Positions 8,997 through 17,210 of a stretch of 64,000 nt of DNA are shown here, one piece after another; position 1 is the first letter of the stretch; each line of letters starts with the position of its first letter. A program made the translations under genes and the position numbers. Location of the stretch: the NCBI GenBank assembly GCA_965223825.1, contig OZ245018.1:1240001-1304000 (forward strand), in the 5' to 3' direction. The stretch comes from CAJXQU01 sp965223825. GTDB lineage: Bacteria; Pseudomonadota; Gammaproteobacteria; CAJXQU01. The notes beneath the pieces are model-generated. The model worked only from the letters and a program-made list of their open reading frames with translations. It had not been told where the DNA came from and did not search any database.

Positions 8997-10502
8997 CTAA
9001 TTACGGTCTAGGCGGCGATAGCTAATTGCTTCACTTAAGTGTGTTGCTGTGATTATTTCTGCCTGTTCAAGGTCTGCGATCGTTCGGGCGACTTTACGAA
9101 TGCGATCGACCGAACGAGCAGATAAGCCGAGTTTCTCTATCGCCGTTGATAAGAGCGTTTTACTGTTTTTATCTAATGCACAAAATTTGCGCATCTCATC
9201 AGCATTCAAATAATGGTTTGGTTTATTGGTGCGCTGCATTTGTCGAGCTCGGGCCTTTTCTACTCGTTTTTTTATGAGCTTACTGCTTTCACCCTGCGGC
9301 GCGTCATTGAGCAAACTCGTATTTTTTAACGCCGGAACTTCAACATGTAAATCGATGCGATCTAATAGTGGGCCAGAAATTTTGTTGCGATAACGTTTAA
9401 TCTGATCAGGAGTGCAGCGGCACTGGCCATTTTGATCGCCCGCATAACCACAAGGGCAGGGGTTCATAGCGGCGATGAGCTGAAATTTTGCTGGAAATTG
9501 CGTTTGGTGAGCGGCTCTCGAGATGTTGATCACACCGGTTTCGAGTGGTTCACGCAATACTTCAAGTACTTTTCGATCGAATTCGGGCAGTTCGTCTAAG
9601 AAAAGAATCCCAAAATTAGCCAAGCTAATTTCACCAGGTTTCGGGTAAGAGCCGCCACCGACCATTGCCACGGCAGAGCTGGTGTGGTGTGGGTTTCTGA
9701 AGGGACGTTGCTTCCAATGAGTAGCGTTGTCAGTTTGACTGATCGAGTGGATAGAGGCGGTTTCGATCGCTTCGAGCTCATCTAGGTCAGGTAAAATTCC
9801 AGGTAAACGCGCCGCAAGCATAGACTTACCTGTTCCCGGAGGCCCGACAAAAAGCAGATTGTGAGCACCTGATGCAGCCACTTCCAGTGCACGTTTTGCG
9901 TGTTCTTGTCCGCGAACATCGAGTAAATCAAGCGTGTTTGTGTTTGTAGCAGTATTCGTTTTGGTCGTTGGGGAGTGGAGATCGATCTGTTGTTGTCCGT
10001 GTAAGTGAGAGCAAACTTGAAGCAAATCTTGAGCGGGTAAAATTTTCGCGGCTTTAACCAAAGCGGCTTCATCGGCGTTTTCAACTGGCACAATAACGAA
10101 ATGCTGTGCTTGACTCGCAGCAAGGGTAAAAGGAAGAACGCCGGGAACACGACGAATTTCTCCCGTCAATGCGAGTTCACCGATGAACTCTTTATCTGAT
10201 AACTGATCTGGTGCGATCTGACCTGAAGCCGCTAAGATCCCGAGCGCGATAGGGAGATCATAACGACCGCCTTGTTTTGGCAGATCAGCAGGAGCAAGGT
10301 TAATTGTGATGCGTTTAAGTGGGAACTCGAAACGGCTATTGAGAATTGCGCTACGTACGCGATCCTTACTTTCTTTGACGGCGGCTTCAGGTAAACCAAC
10401 GATAGAAAGACTCGGGAGTCCATTCGATAGATGGACTTCGATCGTAACTGCTGGAGCTTCCACGCCGATTTGTGCGCGGCTTTGAACTATGGCGATACTC
10501 AT
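8997..10502 (-). CDS. comM: ComM/YifB AAA+ branch-migration helicase
   Basis: A 501-residue AAA+ protein. The N-terminal part (1-165) has the Lon-protease-like S5 fold seen in YifB. The ATPase has Walker A G-P-P-G-T-G-K-S, Walker B L-F-L-D-E-L-P-E-F and the cysteine-bearing N-P-C-P-C-G segment, followed by the Mg-chelatase-like C-terminal domain. In naturally transformable gammaproteobacteria ComM extends recombination tracts by branch migration. The start has AAGGAAGGG just upstream. comM is a known integration hotspot for islands, but this copy is intact. Confidence 0.95.
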   Translation of the reverse strand: MSIAIVQSRAQIGVEAPAVTIEVHLSNGLPSLSIVGLPEAAVKESKDRVRSAILNSRFEFPLKRITINLAPADLPKQGGRYDLPIALGILAASGQIAPDQLSDKEFIGELALTGEIRRVPGVLPFTLAASQAQHFVIVPVENADEAALVKAAKILPAQDLLQVCSHLHGQQQIDLHSPTTKTNTATNTNTLDLLDVRGQEHAKRALEVAASGAHNLLFVGPPGTGKSMLAARLPGILPDLDELEAIETASIHSISQTDNATHWKQRPFRNPHHTSSAVAMVGGGSYPKPGEISLANFGILFLDELPEFDRKVLEVLREPLETGVINISRAAHQTQFPAKFQLIAAMNPCPCGYAGDQNGQCRCTPDQIKRYRNKISGPLLDRIDLHVEVPALKNTSLLNDAPQGESSKLIKKRVEKARARQMQRTNKPNHYLNADEMRKFCALDKNSKTLLSTAIEKLGLSARSVDRIRKVARTIADLEQAEIITATHLSEAISYRRLDRN

Positions 10503-10551
10503 TTTCCCTTCCTTGGAAATGATTGAGATGGATTATAAAGATTCCTTCTGA

Positions 10552-10806
10552 TCAGGATTCAGACTCACGTGCTTCTTCAATGCTACGTACCTGCGTTTCA
10601 AGTATCTCAAGCCTTGCACGAGTACGAGCAAGTAGTTCAGTTTGGACATCAAACTCTTCTCGTGTGACCAAATCCATTCTTTCAAGTGCAGAGCTAACGG
10701 CAACTTTAAGGTTCTTCTTAACATCATCCGCAAAGGCTTTCCCGCCCTTGGGTAAATTACCAAGAATTTTTTCGCTAAGTGATTCGATTGTAGTGCTATC
10801 AATCAT
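10552..10806 (-). CDS. ubiK: Ubiquinone biosynthesis accessory factor UbiK
   Basis: An 84-residue protein of the YqiC/BMFP family. The N-terminus (M-I-D, then L-P-K-G-G-K-A-F) and the V-T-R-E-E-F-D-V-Q segment followed by a C-terminal coiled coil (about 45-80) match UbiK, which trimerises and assists the cytosolic Ubi complex. The frame continues six codons upstream, but the ATG at 10806 aligns with family starts and has GGAG about 10 nt before it. It lies 49 bp upstream of comM, an arrangement also known beside glnK-amtB in Pseudomonas. Confidence 0.9.
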   Translation of the reverse strand: MIDSTTIESLSEKILGNLPKGGKAFADDVKKNLKVAVSSALERMDLVTREEFDVQTELLARTRARLEILETQVRSIEEARESES

Positions 10807-10867
10807 AATTTTTTGAGCTCCCAACAGATGAATTTAACTATAGCATGAATATTCTTTCACGCGGCAG

Positions 10868-10946
10868 GCACCAAGAGTGCACATCAGCGCACCAAAAGCG
10901 CACAAACGTGGTGCGGGAATTTTGCACATGCACCAAGTTGGTGTGC
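10868..10946 (+). promoter_or_regulatory. Cluster of four NtrC-like binding sites
   Basis: Four elements resemble the NtrC consensus (GCAC, spacer, GTGC-type ends): 10868-10882, 10887-10903, 10900-10914 and 10929-10946. The last contains the perfect palindrome CACCAAGTTGGTG. They lie 65-140 bp upstream of the sigma-54 promoter, the normal distance for an enhancer. Confidence 0.75.
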
Positions 10947-11009
10947 TAAATGTTGTGTTAATGATACACGGTGATCGTATGTCTTTGTTAAATAAGGTTT
11001 TAAATAATG

Positions 11010-11025
11010 TGGCACAAACGTTGCA
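11010..11025 (+). promoter_or_regulatory. Sigma-54 (-24/-12) promoter
   Basis: TGGCAC, five bases, then TTGCA: the GG and GC dinucleotides are separated by exactly 10 bases as sigma-54 requires. It would start transcription near 11036, giving a leader of about 65 nt before the porin gene, with glnK-amtB further downstream. Confidence 0.85.
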
Positions 11026-11102
11026 ATTGTGCTCGTGTGTCGTTTGTACACATTAAAAATTTTAATGTTGATTTGAAAAAATCTTGGTAAGAGGATAAAG
11101 AT

Positions 11103-11825
11103 ATGAAATTACTGTCTAGTACATTAGTTGCTGCTGCTATCGCTGGAGCGATGCCTTTAGCACACGCTGAATCACCACATTCATTCAGTGGTAATGTTGC
11201 TTTAACTACGGACTATATGTACCGCGGTTTCACACAATCGAATGAAGGTCCTGCTATCTCAGGCGGTTTCGATTATGGTCACGAGTCAGGCTTCTATGCT
11301 GGCGTTTGGGCTTCAAGTATCGAATTCAATGCAGGCACTAACAATGCTTCATCAATCGAAATCGATATCTACGGTGGTATTGCTGGCGAATTCGCTAATG
11401 GCATTAGCTGGGACATTGGTGGCTTGTATTACCTTTATCCTGATCAAGATGAAGATACTGCTGGCGATTATGATTTCTTCGAAGTTTACGGTAGCTTAGG
11501 TTACAGCTTCACTGATGTTGTAAGCACAAGCCTATTCATCGCTTACTCGCCTGATTTCTATGGTGAAACAGGTGACGCGTATTACATTTCTCCAAGTTTA
11601 GATTTCGCATTACCACAAGGTTTTGGTGTTTCTGTCATGGTGGGTTACCAAGACATTGATGACACTGATACTAGCTACACACACTGGGCAATTGGAATGT
11701 CTAAAGAAATCGGCGCGTTCGGTTTGGATCTGACGTATTACGATATGTTTGATGCAGATACAGATTGCGGAGCAGATACAGATATTTGTGACGGTGTAGT
11801 ATTCACTGTTTCAAGCAGCTGGTAA
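11103..11825 (+). CDS. TorF/TIGR02001-type outer-membrane porin
   Basis: A 240-residue protein with a signal peptide (cleavage after A-H-A, about residue 22) and alternating aromatic/polar strands throughout, ending in a hydrophobic strand with a C-terminal aromatic residue (S-S-S-W), as expected for a beta-barrel. The S-G-N-V-A-L-T-T-D-Y-x-Y-R-G start and Y-A-G-V-W-A-S-S motif are typical of the Gcw_chp/TIGR02001 family. AGAGG lies before the ATG. It is the first gene behind the NtrC/sigma-54 promoter and precedes glnK-amtB, so a role in uptake of a nitrogen source is inferred. Confidence 0.85.
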   Translation: MKLLSSTLVAAAIAGAMPLAHAESPHSFSGNVALTTDYMYRGFTQSNEGPAISGGFDYGHESGFYAGVWASSIEFNAGTNNASSIEIDIYGGIAGEFANGISWDIGGLYYLYPDQDEDTAGDYDFFEVYGSLGYSFTDVVSTSLFIAYSPDFYGETGDAYYISPSLDFALPQGFGVSVMVGYQDIDDTDTSYTHWAIGMSKEIGAFGLDLTYYDMFDADTDCGADTDICDGVVFTVSSSW

Positions 11826-11834
11826 GACAAAACG

Positions 11835-11864
11835 AACCCCGGTCAATGATCGGGGTTTTTTTTT
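11835..11864 (+). terminator. Terminator or attenuator between porin gene and glnK
   Basis: A stem with AACCCCG/CGGGGTT arms around a 9-nt loop is followed by a run of nine T. As no second sigma-54 promoter is seen before glnK, read-through of this hairpin may set the porin to glnK-amtB ratio. Confidence 0.75.
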
Positions 11865-11892
11865 ACTCTAAATAATATGGGGGAGCTGAACT

Positions 11893-12231
11893 ATGAAAAT
11901 GGTCACAGCCATAATTAAGCCTTTTAAATTAGATGATGCTCGTGAAGCATTATCAGAAATTGGCATTACCGGATTAACCGTAACAGAGGTCAAAGGGTTT
12001 GGCCGTCAAAAAGGGCATACGGAATTGTACCGGGGTGCGGAATACGTTGTTGACTTTCTTCCCAAGATAAAACTAGAAGTTGCTATTGGAGAAGACCAAG
12101 TAGAGTCAGTCGTTGAAGCGATCAGTAAAGCGACCAGCACAGGCAAGATCGGTGATGGTAAAGTCTTTGTGACTACACTTGATCAGGTCGTCCGTATTCG
12201 TACTGGTGAAACCGGGCCGGAAGCCCTTTAA
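11893..12231 (+). CDS. glnK: Nitrogen regulatory P-II protein GlnK
   Basis: A 112-residue trimeric signal protein. It starts M-K-M-V-T-A-I-I-K-P-F-K-L, has the T-loop with the uridylylatable Y51 (R-G-A-E-Y-V-V-D-F), and ends with the B- and C-loop residues for ATP/2-oxoglutarate (T-G-x-I-G-D-G-K, then V-R-I-R-T-G-E). Under nitrogen sufficiency deuridylylated GlnK blocks AmtB. It is followed 24 bp later by amtB, the usual pair. GGGGGAG precedes the start. Expression probably comes from the NtrC/sigma-54 promoter ahead of the porin gene. Confidence 0.95.
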   Translation: MKMVTAIIKPFKLDDAREALSEIGITGLTVTEVKGFGRQKGHTELYRGAEYVVDFLPKIKLEVAIGEDQVESVVEAISKATSTGKIGDGKVFVTTLDQVVRIRTGETGPEAL

Positions 12232-12255
12232 TAGAATAAGCGGAGGAGTTTTCAG

Positions 12256-13515
12256 ATGGAAAATCAGATTTTTGAACTGCAGTACGCCATCGACACATTT
12301 TACTTCTTAATTTGTGGCGCATTTGTCATGTGGATGGCAGCAGGCTTTGCAATGCTCGAAGCCGGCTTAGTAAGAGCTAAAAACACAACAGAAATTTTAA
12401 CGAAAAATGTCGCGCTGTATGCTGTGGCGTGCACAATGTATATGATTTGTGGTTATAACTTCATGTACGGTGGCGGCATTTTCTTATCCGGTGTAGAGAC
12501 CGTTGCTTCGCTTGATGTTTCAGCGGCGCTGGCGGCATCAGCCGAGAATGGGTTTGATGGTGACTCTGTCTATTCAGGTGCTTCAGACTTCTTCTTCCAA
12601 GTAGTATTCGTTGCGACTGCCATGTCTATCGTATCGGGTGCCGTTGCTGAACGTATGAAGCTCTGGGCATTCCTGATATTTGCTGTCGTAATGACAGGTT
12701 TCATCTACCCAATTGAGGGTGGTTGGACTTGGGGTGGTAACGATGTGCCATTCATTGGTGCACTGAACTACAGCGATTACGCAGGCTCAGGTATCGTCCA
12801 TATGGCCGGTGCAGCAGCAGCATTAGCCGGTGTTTTATTGCTAGGTCCACGTAAAGGTAAATATGGCCCGAATGGTCAAATTAACCCAATTCCTGGTGCG
12901 AACTTACCGCTTGCTACGCTCGGCACGTTCATTCTGTGGATGGGCTGGTTCGGCTTCAATGGTGGTTCAACTCTGAAGCTGGGTGGCATTGCCGTCGCAA
13001 ACGAAGTAGCAAACGTGTTTATGAACACGAATGCAGCAGCAGCGGGTGGCTTAATTGCAGCACTCATCGTGGCACGCTTAATGTTCGGTAAAGCTGATCT
13101 GACAATGGCCCTAAATGGTGCATTAGCAGGTCTTGTAGCAATCACAGCAGAACCTGCTGATCCAACAGCGCTAATGGCAACATTAATCGGTGCTGCAGGT
13201 GGCGTTTTGGTTGTATTCAGTATCATCACATTAGACAAGATGAAAATCGACGATCCTGTCGGTGCTATCTCTGTTCACGGTGTCGTTGGTCTATGGGGTA
13301 TCTTCGCAGTATTGTTATCTGATGCAGATGCGACCTTCATGGGACAACTCGTCGGTGCATTGACTATCTTCATCTGGGTCTTCGTAACAAGTTTGATTGT
13401 CTGGATGGTTCTCAAACTGGTTATGGGTATTCGAGTCTCTGAAGAAGAAGAGGTTGAAGGTGTGGATATCAGTGAATGTGGTATGGAAGCCTATCCTGAG
13501 TTCACGAAAAGCTAG
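12256..13515 (+). CDS. amtB: Ammonium transporter AmtB
   Basis: A 419-residue inner-membrane channel with about eleven helices. The twin pore histidines can be placed in G-I-V-H-M-A-G-A and in I-S-V-H-G-V-V-G-L-W-G. The F-x-F-Q-x-x-F and W-x-x-G-G-x-x-P-F segments of the family are recognisable. The N-terminus starts directly in the mature part without an obvious long signal. The acidic C-terminal tail would contact GlnK. It conducts NH3/NH4+ at low external ammonium. GGAGG lies just upstream of the start; a strong terminator follows the gene. Confidence 0.95.
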   Translation: MENQIFELQYAIDTFYFLICGAFVMWMAAGFAMLEAGLVRAKNTTEILTKNVALYAVACTMYMICGYNFMYGGGIFLSGVETVASLDVSAALAASAENGFDGDSVYSGASDFFFQVVFVATAMSIVSGAVAERMKLWAFLIFAVVMTGFIYPIEGGWTWGGNDVPFIGALNYSDYAGSGIVHMAGAAAALAGVLLLGPRKGKYGPNGQINPIPGANLPLATLGTFILWMGWFGFNGGSTLKLGGIAVANEVANVFMNTNAAAAGGLIAALIVARLMFGKADLTMALNGALAGLVAITAEPADPTALMATLIGAAGGVLVVFSIITLDKMKIDDPVGAISVHGVVGLWGIFAVLLSDADATFMGQLVGALTIFIWVFVTSLIVWMVLKLVMGIRVSEEEEVEGVDISECGMEAYPEFTKS

Positions 13516-13540
13516 AACTTTCTGACCTTAAAGTAAGATT

Positions 13541-13573
13541 AAAAGGGGTGCTGTTAAGCACCCCTTTTTTTTT
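13541..13573 (+). terminator. Rho-independent terminator of glnK-amtB
   Basis: AAGGGGTGCT and its complement form a 10-bp stem with a GTTA loop, followed by nine T residues. Confidence 0.92.
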
Positions 13574-13710
13574 ATATTTGGGTGAAAAGTAGAGGATATT
13601 ATCATGTAGAAGTTGATCTAAAACGAAGCAAAGGTCTCAATGAAGTTAGATCAGAATTGAGGTGAAACATGGACTCGTTTTTGTGTTCAAATCAAGTAAA
13701 AACCCAGATG

Positions 13711-13736
13711 AAAAAAAAGCGCCCAAAGGCGCTTTG
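13711..13736 (-). terminator. Rho-independent terminator of the pqq operon
   Basis: On the minus strand an AAAGCGCC/GGCGCTTT stem with a TTTG loop is followed by a T-run. It lies 24 bp beyond the pqqE stop codon. Confidence 0.88.
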
Positions 13737-13759
13737 AGGCTGTTAACGTAAGGCTCTAC

Positions 13760-14923
13760 TCAATTGTTTTGTGTTGTCTGATCAATGATGACCTTTGAGT
13801 TCTTCATATTGCGGAAAACGAGAGGTTTTTCTTCAACGTGATTAATCGCGTTATCTTCAATACGTTTAATATCGCCTTTCAACTTTGCGTGATGTGGTGA
13901 TTTACTGCAGATCGGATCAGCAAGCGTTGCATCACCCGTCAGCATATAAGCCTGACAGCGACATCCGCCGAGATCTTTATGTTTCTCATCACAGCTAAGG
14001 CAAGGCTCTTTCATCCATTCCAGACCGCGAAACTTGTTAAAGTCATTGGAGTCATTCCAGATTTCTTGGATACTGTTCTCGCGAACATTGGGTAAATCCA
14101 AGCCAGGTAATTGTCGCGCTGAATGGCAAGGTAAGGCGACGCCATCCGGTGCGATCGTTAGGAAGATGTTTCCCCAACCATTCATACACTTTTTCGGTCG
14201 ATCTTCAAAATAATCGGGAACGACATAAATAATCTTCATTCGATCTTTATAGCGTTCTTGATATTCATGTGCGACTTTTTCGGCTTCTTCTAGCTGCTCA
14301 CGTGTTGGTAATAGTTGATCGATATTGTGCAAGGACCAACCGTAGTATTGTGTGCTGGCAAGCTCAACGTAGTCGGCTTTTAATTCGACCACCATATCTA
14401 GGATGTCACGGATCTGATCAATATTTTGTCGGTGAATGACAATATTTAAAACCATCGGATATTCGTATTTCTTCACCAAACGCGCCATTTCCAATTTATG
14501 CTGGAAAGACTGAGTGCCGCCAAGGAAGTTGTTTAATTCTTCATTGCTGGCTTGGAAGCTGATCTGAATGTGATCAAGACCGGCTTCTTTAAAAGCTTTG
14601 ATCCGATCTTCATCCATACCGACACCCGAGGTGATCAGATTGGAGTAGTAGCCTAATTTGCGGGATTCCGCGATCAGAATTTCCAGATCTTTCCGAACTA
14701 AGGGTTCGCCGCCGGAAAAGCCGATTTGTGCTGCGCCCATCGCCCGTGCTTCGCGCATGACACGTAGCCAGTCGTCAGTTTTTAATTCATTTTTTACCGC
14801 TGCGATCTCGACCGGATTGGAACAATAAGGACATTGCAACGGACATTTATACGTTAATTCTGCAAGCAGCCAGAGCGGTGGATTACCGGCGACTGTTGAT
14901 TTATCGAGTTCTGATCCAGCCAT
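13760..14923 (-). CDS. pqqE: PQQ synthesis radical SAM protein PqqE
   Basis: A 387-residue cytosolic enzyme that forms the Glu-Tyr carbon-carbon bond in PqqA. The radical SAM motif C27-x3-C31-x2-C34 sits in a Y-K-C-P-L-Q-C-P-Y-C context, followed by G-F-S-G-G-E-P. The C-terminal SPASM region carries further cysteines for auxiliary clusters (C-L-S-C, G-G-C-R-C, P-I-C). The ATG at 14923 has AGGTG about 10 nt upstream and matches family starts; an in-frame TTG six codons earlier is less likely. It overlaps pqqD by 23 bp, fitting the known PqqD-PqqE interaction. It is the last gene of the operon. Confidence 0.96.
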   Translation of the reverse strand: MAGSELDKSTVAGNPPLWLLAELTYKCPLQCPYCSNPVEIAAVKNELKTDDWLRVMREARAMGAAQIGFSGGEPLVRKDLEILIAESRKLGYYSNLITSGVGMDEDRIKAFKEAGLDHIQISFQASNEELNNFLGGTQSFQHKLEMARLVKKYEYPMVLNIVIHRQNIDQIRDILDMVVELKADYVELASTQYYGWSLHNIDQLLPTREQLEEAEKVAHEYQERYKDRMKIIYVVPDYFEDRPKKCMNGWGNIFLTIAPDGVALPCHSARQLPGLDLPNVRENSIQEIWNDSNDFNKFRGLEWMKEPCLSCDEKHKDLGGCRCQAYMLTGDATLADPICSKSPHHAKLKGDIKRIEDNAINHVEEKPLVFRNMKNSKVIIDQTTQNN

Positions 14924-15179
14924 TGTCACGGGACACCTCAATGAGTTTTATGACATCGTCAGCGAGTTCGGCGCCTTCGAATTGAGCTTCTAAATCCTTA
15001 ATAATTTCACCAACGCTATTGTTGCCGTCGACACGCTTTAGGGTCTCGCCGGCACTTGCGCTGAGTTTCACCATGCCTTCAGGATAAAGAATGACATAGG
15101 CATTTTGAACTTCTTCCCACTGTAAGCGGAACATGGGGGCAATTTCAGGGATGCTCTGTTGTGTGATTTCGTTACTCAT
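14901..15179 (-). CDS. pqqD: PqqA peptide chaperone PqqD
   Basis: A 92-residue winged-helix RiPP recognition element that binds PqqA and presents it to PqqE. The F-R-L-Q-W-E-E-V-Q-N-A-Y-V-I-L-Y-P-E-G segment and the N-S-V-G-E-I-I-K-D-L region match the family at its usual length. It starts 14 bp after pqqC and overlaps pqqE by 23 bp. Confidence 0.95.
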   Translation of the reverse strand: MSNEITQQSIPEIAPMFRLQWEEVQNAYVILYPEGMVKLSASAGETLKRVDGNNSVGEIIKDLEAQFEGAELADDVIKLIEVSRDNGWIRTR

Positions 15180-15193
15180 AATTCATCTACTCA

Positions 15194-15931
15194 CTAGCAG
15201 TTATGGTAAGGCGGTTTTTTCTCAATATACGCCATCCACATACAGTCGAGCATCGTCCAGAGAATGTCGAGCTTAAACTGCAACACCTCCAACATGCGTT
15301 CTTGTTCTTTTCTTGTTTGATAATAGTCTAATGTCACGTCGAGTCCATGTTGAACATCGCGACGCGCTTCGCTGAGACGTTTGCGGAAATATGTATACCC
15401 TTTTTCATCAATCCAAGGATAGACCTCCGGCCAATTATCAAGCCGTTTTTGATGAATTTTTGGTGCGAACAATTCGGTTAATGATGAACTCGCCGCGACT
15501 TCCCACGGTTGTTGCTTGGCGAAATTGATATACGCATCGATTGCAAACTTCACACCTGGTAATAAAAACTTATGCGATTGCAGATCGTCTCGTGATAAGC
15601 CAACCGCCTCACCGAGTTGTAACCACGCTTCGATACCGCCTTCTTCACCTTCAAAGCCATCGTGGTCAATGATTCGTTGCGCCCATTTACGACGGGTATC
15701 GCGATCCCAACAGTTCGACATGATCGACGCATCTTTAACAGGAATCGCTTCTTGATAATAAAAACGGTTCGCTACCCAACCCTGGATCGCTTCTTTATCC
15801 AGTTTGCCGGTATTCATGAGAATGTGAAATTCGTGATTTATGTGATAGAACTTCTCTTTCTCTCGAATTTTTTCTTCAAACTCTTCGCGCGTCCAAGGTG
15901 TATTATTCGTCATGTTTATAGCCTTGCTCAT
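15194..15931 (-). CDS. pqqC: Pyrroloquinoline-quinone synthase PqqC
   Basis: A 245-residue cofactorless oxidase that performs the last ring closure and eight-electron oxidation. The helical TENA/THI-4-like fold is evident, with H-x-x-H-x-F near the N-terminus, the Y-Y-Q segment (N-R-F-Y-Y-Q), H-D-G, and S-L-T-E-L-F-A-P near residue 150. The start at 15931 is 3 nt after the pqqB stop; a second ATG at 15913 with AAGG 8 nt upstream is an equally good candidate and would give a protein six residues shorter. Confidence 0.95.
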   Translation of the reverse strand: MSKAINMTNNTPWTREEFEEKIREKEKFYHINHEFHILMNTGKLDKEAIQGWVANRFYYQEAIPVKDASIMSNCWDRDTRRKWAQRIIDHDGFEGEEGGIEAWLQLGEAVGLSRDDLQSHKFLLPGVKFAIDAYINFAKQQPWEVAASSSLTELFAPKIHQKRLDNWPEVYPWIDEKGYTYFRKRLSEARRDVQHGLDVTLDYYQTRKEQERMLEVLQFKLDILWTMLDCMWMAYIEKKPPYHNC

Positions 15932-15934
15932 TTC

Positions 15935-16849
15935 CTAAAGGTGGATATCCATGCCGTCGTAAGAAACTTCGATCTCGGCGTCGTTCAACTGTTTTCGCTC
16001 ATCTGACGTTTCATCTAATATCGGGTTAGTATTATTGATATGAATGAGTATTTTGCGTGTTGTTTGCAACTTGGCCAGCGTTTCTTTGATACCACCTTTG
16101 TCGTTTTGCGAAAGGTGGCCCATTTCACTGGCGAGTTTATTGCTAATGCCTTCTTTCGACATCTCGTCGTTCGTCCAGACAGTTCCATCAACCAGTACGG
16201 CATCTGCCTTATCCATGTAGCCGAAAACAGTCGGGTCGATCACGCCGAGCCCTGGAGCGTAAAACAGGTTTCCACCGGTGTTTAAATCTTCGATCAACAA
16301 ACCGATATTGTCGCCATCCACGGTGTTGTGACGGTGTGGAGAATAAGGTGGAGCTTCACTTTTCAGTGGCACGCTGGTGAAGCGTAGCCCCGGTGCTTGC
16401 TCTACTGTGAAACTGGTTTCGTTCGGCATCACTTCATGCCAGTTAACTCCACGGAAGTGCCCGAGGATGTTAAAAATAGGATAACCCGTGGTCATATCTT
16501 CATTAACTTCTTTTGTGCAGTAGATGTCCCAAGGTTTGTCATGTTCACGCAGGATTAATAAGCCTGTCGTATGGTCAATCTGCGCATCCGTAATGATGAT
16601 CGCGCAAATACCGGTATCTCTTACTTTGCGTGCAGGTTGTAGTGGACCAAAGGATTCCACTTGCGCGCGGATGTCGGGTGATGCGTTGATCAGAACCCAG
16701 TTTTCGCCATCGGCACTGACTGTAATCGATGACTGTGTACGTGATGTCCCTTTGAGTTCGCCTGATCGCACGCGGCGGCAATTGTTGCAGTTGCAGTTCC
16801 ATTGAGGAAAGCCGCCACCGGCTCCTGAACCTAAAATCCGTATATGCAT
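15935..16849 (-). CDS. pqqB: PQQ synthesis hydroxylase PqqB
   Basis: A 304-residue protein of the metallo-beta-lactamase fold. The family signature G-S-G-A-G-G-G-F-P-Q-W-N-C-N-C-x-x-C, with its structural zinc cysteines, is at residues 7-24, and the D-A-Q-I-D-H-T-T-G-L-L motif supplies metal ligands. PqqB is known to act on the tyrosine moiety of the intermediate. It follows pqqA after a strong hairpin, and pqqC starts 3 bp after its stop codon. No dedicated strong ribosome site is visible before the ATG. Confidence 0.95.
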   Translation of the reverse strand: MHIRILGSGAGGGFPQWNCNCNNCRRVRSGELKGTSRTQSSITVSADGENWVLINASPDIRAQVESFGPLQPARKVRDTGICAIIITDAQIDHTTGLLILREHDKPWDIYCTKEVNEDMTTGYPIFNILGHFRGVNWHEVMPNETSFTVEQAPGLRFTSVPLKSEAPPYSPHRHNTVDGDNIGLLIEDLNTGGNLFYAPGLGVIDPTVFGYMDKADAVLVDGTVWTNDEMSKEGISNKLASEMGHLSQNDKGGIKETLAKLQTTRKILIHINNTNPILDETSDERKQLNDAEIEVSYDGMDIHL

Positions 16850-16901
16850 TTTTGAATTATCTGGAATTAAAAGAAAGTAAGAGAGGGATAGTACTAAAAG
16901 T

Positions 16902-16924
16902 GGGAGAGGTGAGACACCTCTCCC
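16902..16924 (-). terminator. Hairpin between pqqA and pqqB
   Basis: A 10-bp perfect stem GGGAGAGGTG/CACCTCTCCC with a 3-nt loop is followed on the minus strand by ACTTTT. It lies 15 bp after the pqqA stop codon and looks like a partial terminator or RNA-stabilising stem that would leave pqqA mRNA in excess. Confidence 0.75.
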
Positions 16925-16938
16925 GCACAGTCTGAATC

Positions 16939-17013
16939 TTAACGATTCATGATGTACATAGTTACTTCAAAACCAAAACGCAGATCTTCGTATGCTGGAG
17001 TTTCCCATTTCAT
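16939..17013 (-). CDS. pqqA: PQQ precursor peptide PqqA
   Basis: A 24-residue peptide, too short for most gene finders. It ends in F-E-V-T-M-Y-I-M-N-R, with the conserved Glu16 and Tyr20 that are joined by PqqE and become the PQQ skeleton. The perfect ribosome site AGGAGGT lies 7 nt before the ATG (17021-17027), as expected for a substrate peptide needed in large amounts. It is the first gene of the minus-strand pqqABCDE operon. Confidence 0.97.
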   Translation of the reverse strand: MKWETPAYEDLRFGFEVTMYIMNR

Positions 17014-17162
17014 GATAATTACCTCCTAAAGGTATTTTTATGTTTACGTTACGTGACTACAAATGGCAGTCACCAATACTTAGTGCATGCAGCTTGCCAG
17101 TTTTAAATTGGTGCGGTGCGATATTAAAATAGGTAAATAATTACAATGAGTTATGCATTTTA

Positions 17163-17180
17163 TCAGTGTCAATACACTGA
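17163..17180. repeat. Inverted repeat in the pqqA upstream region
   Basis: TCAGTGT, a 4-nt spacer and ACACTGA form a perfect 7-bp dyad about 150 bp upstream of pqqA. On the minus strand it contains TTGACA, a perfect -35 sequence, but no convincing -10 at 16-18 bp follows. It could be an operator; this is inference. Confidence 0.4.
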
Positions 17181-17210
17181 TTGAGTGTTGTGCAATTTTG
17201 CAAGGTTTGG

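Noticed and set aside
8997..10502. comM as the island integration site
   Set aside because: The gene is intact from end to end and lies 24 kb from the island; the tRNA fragment gives a better attachment candidate.
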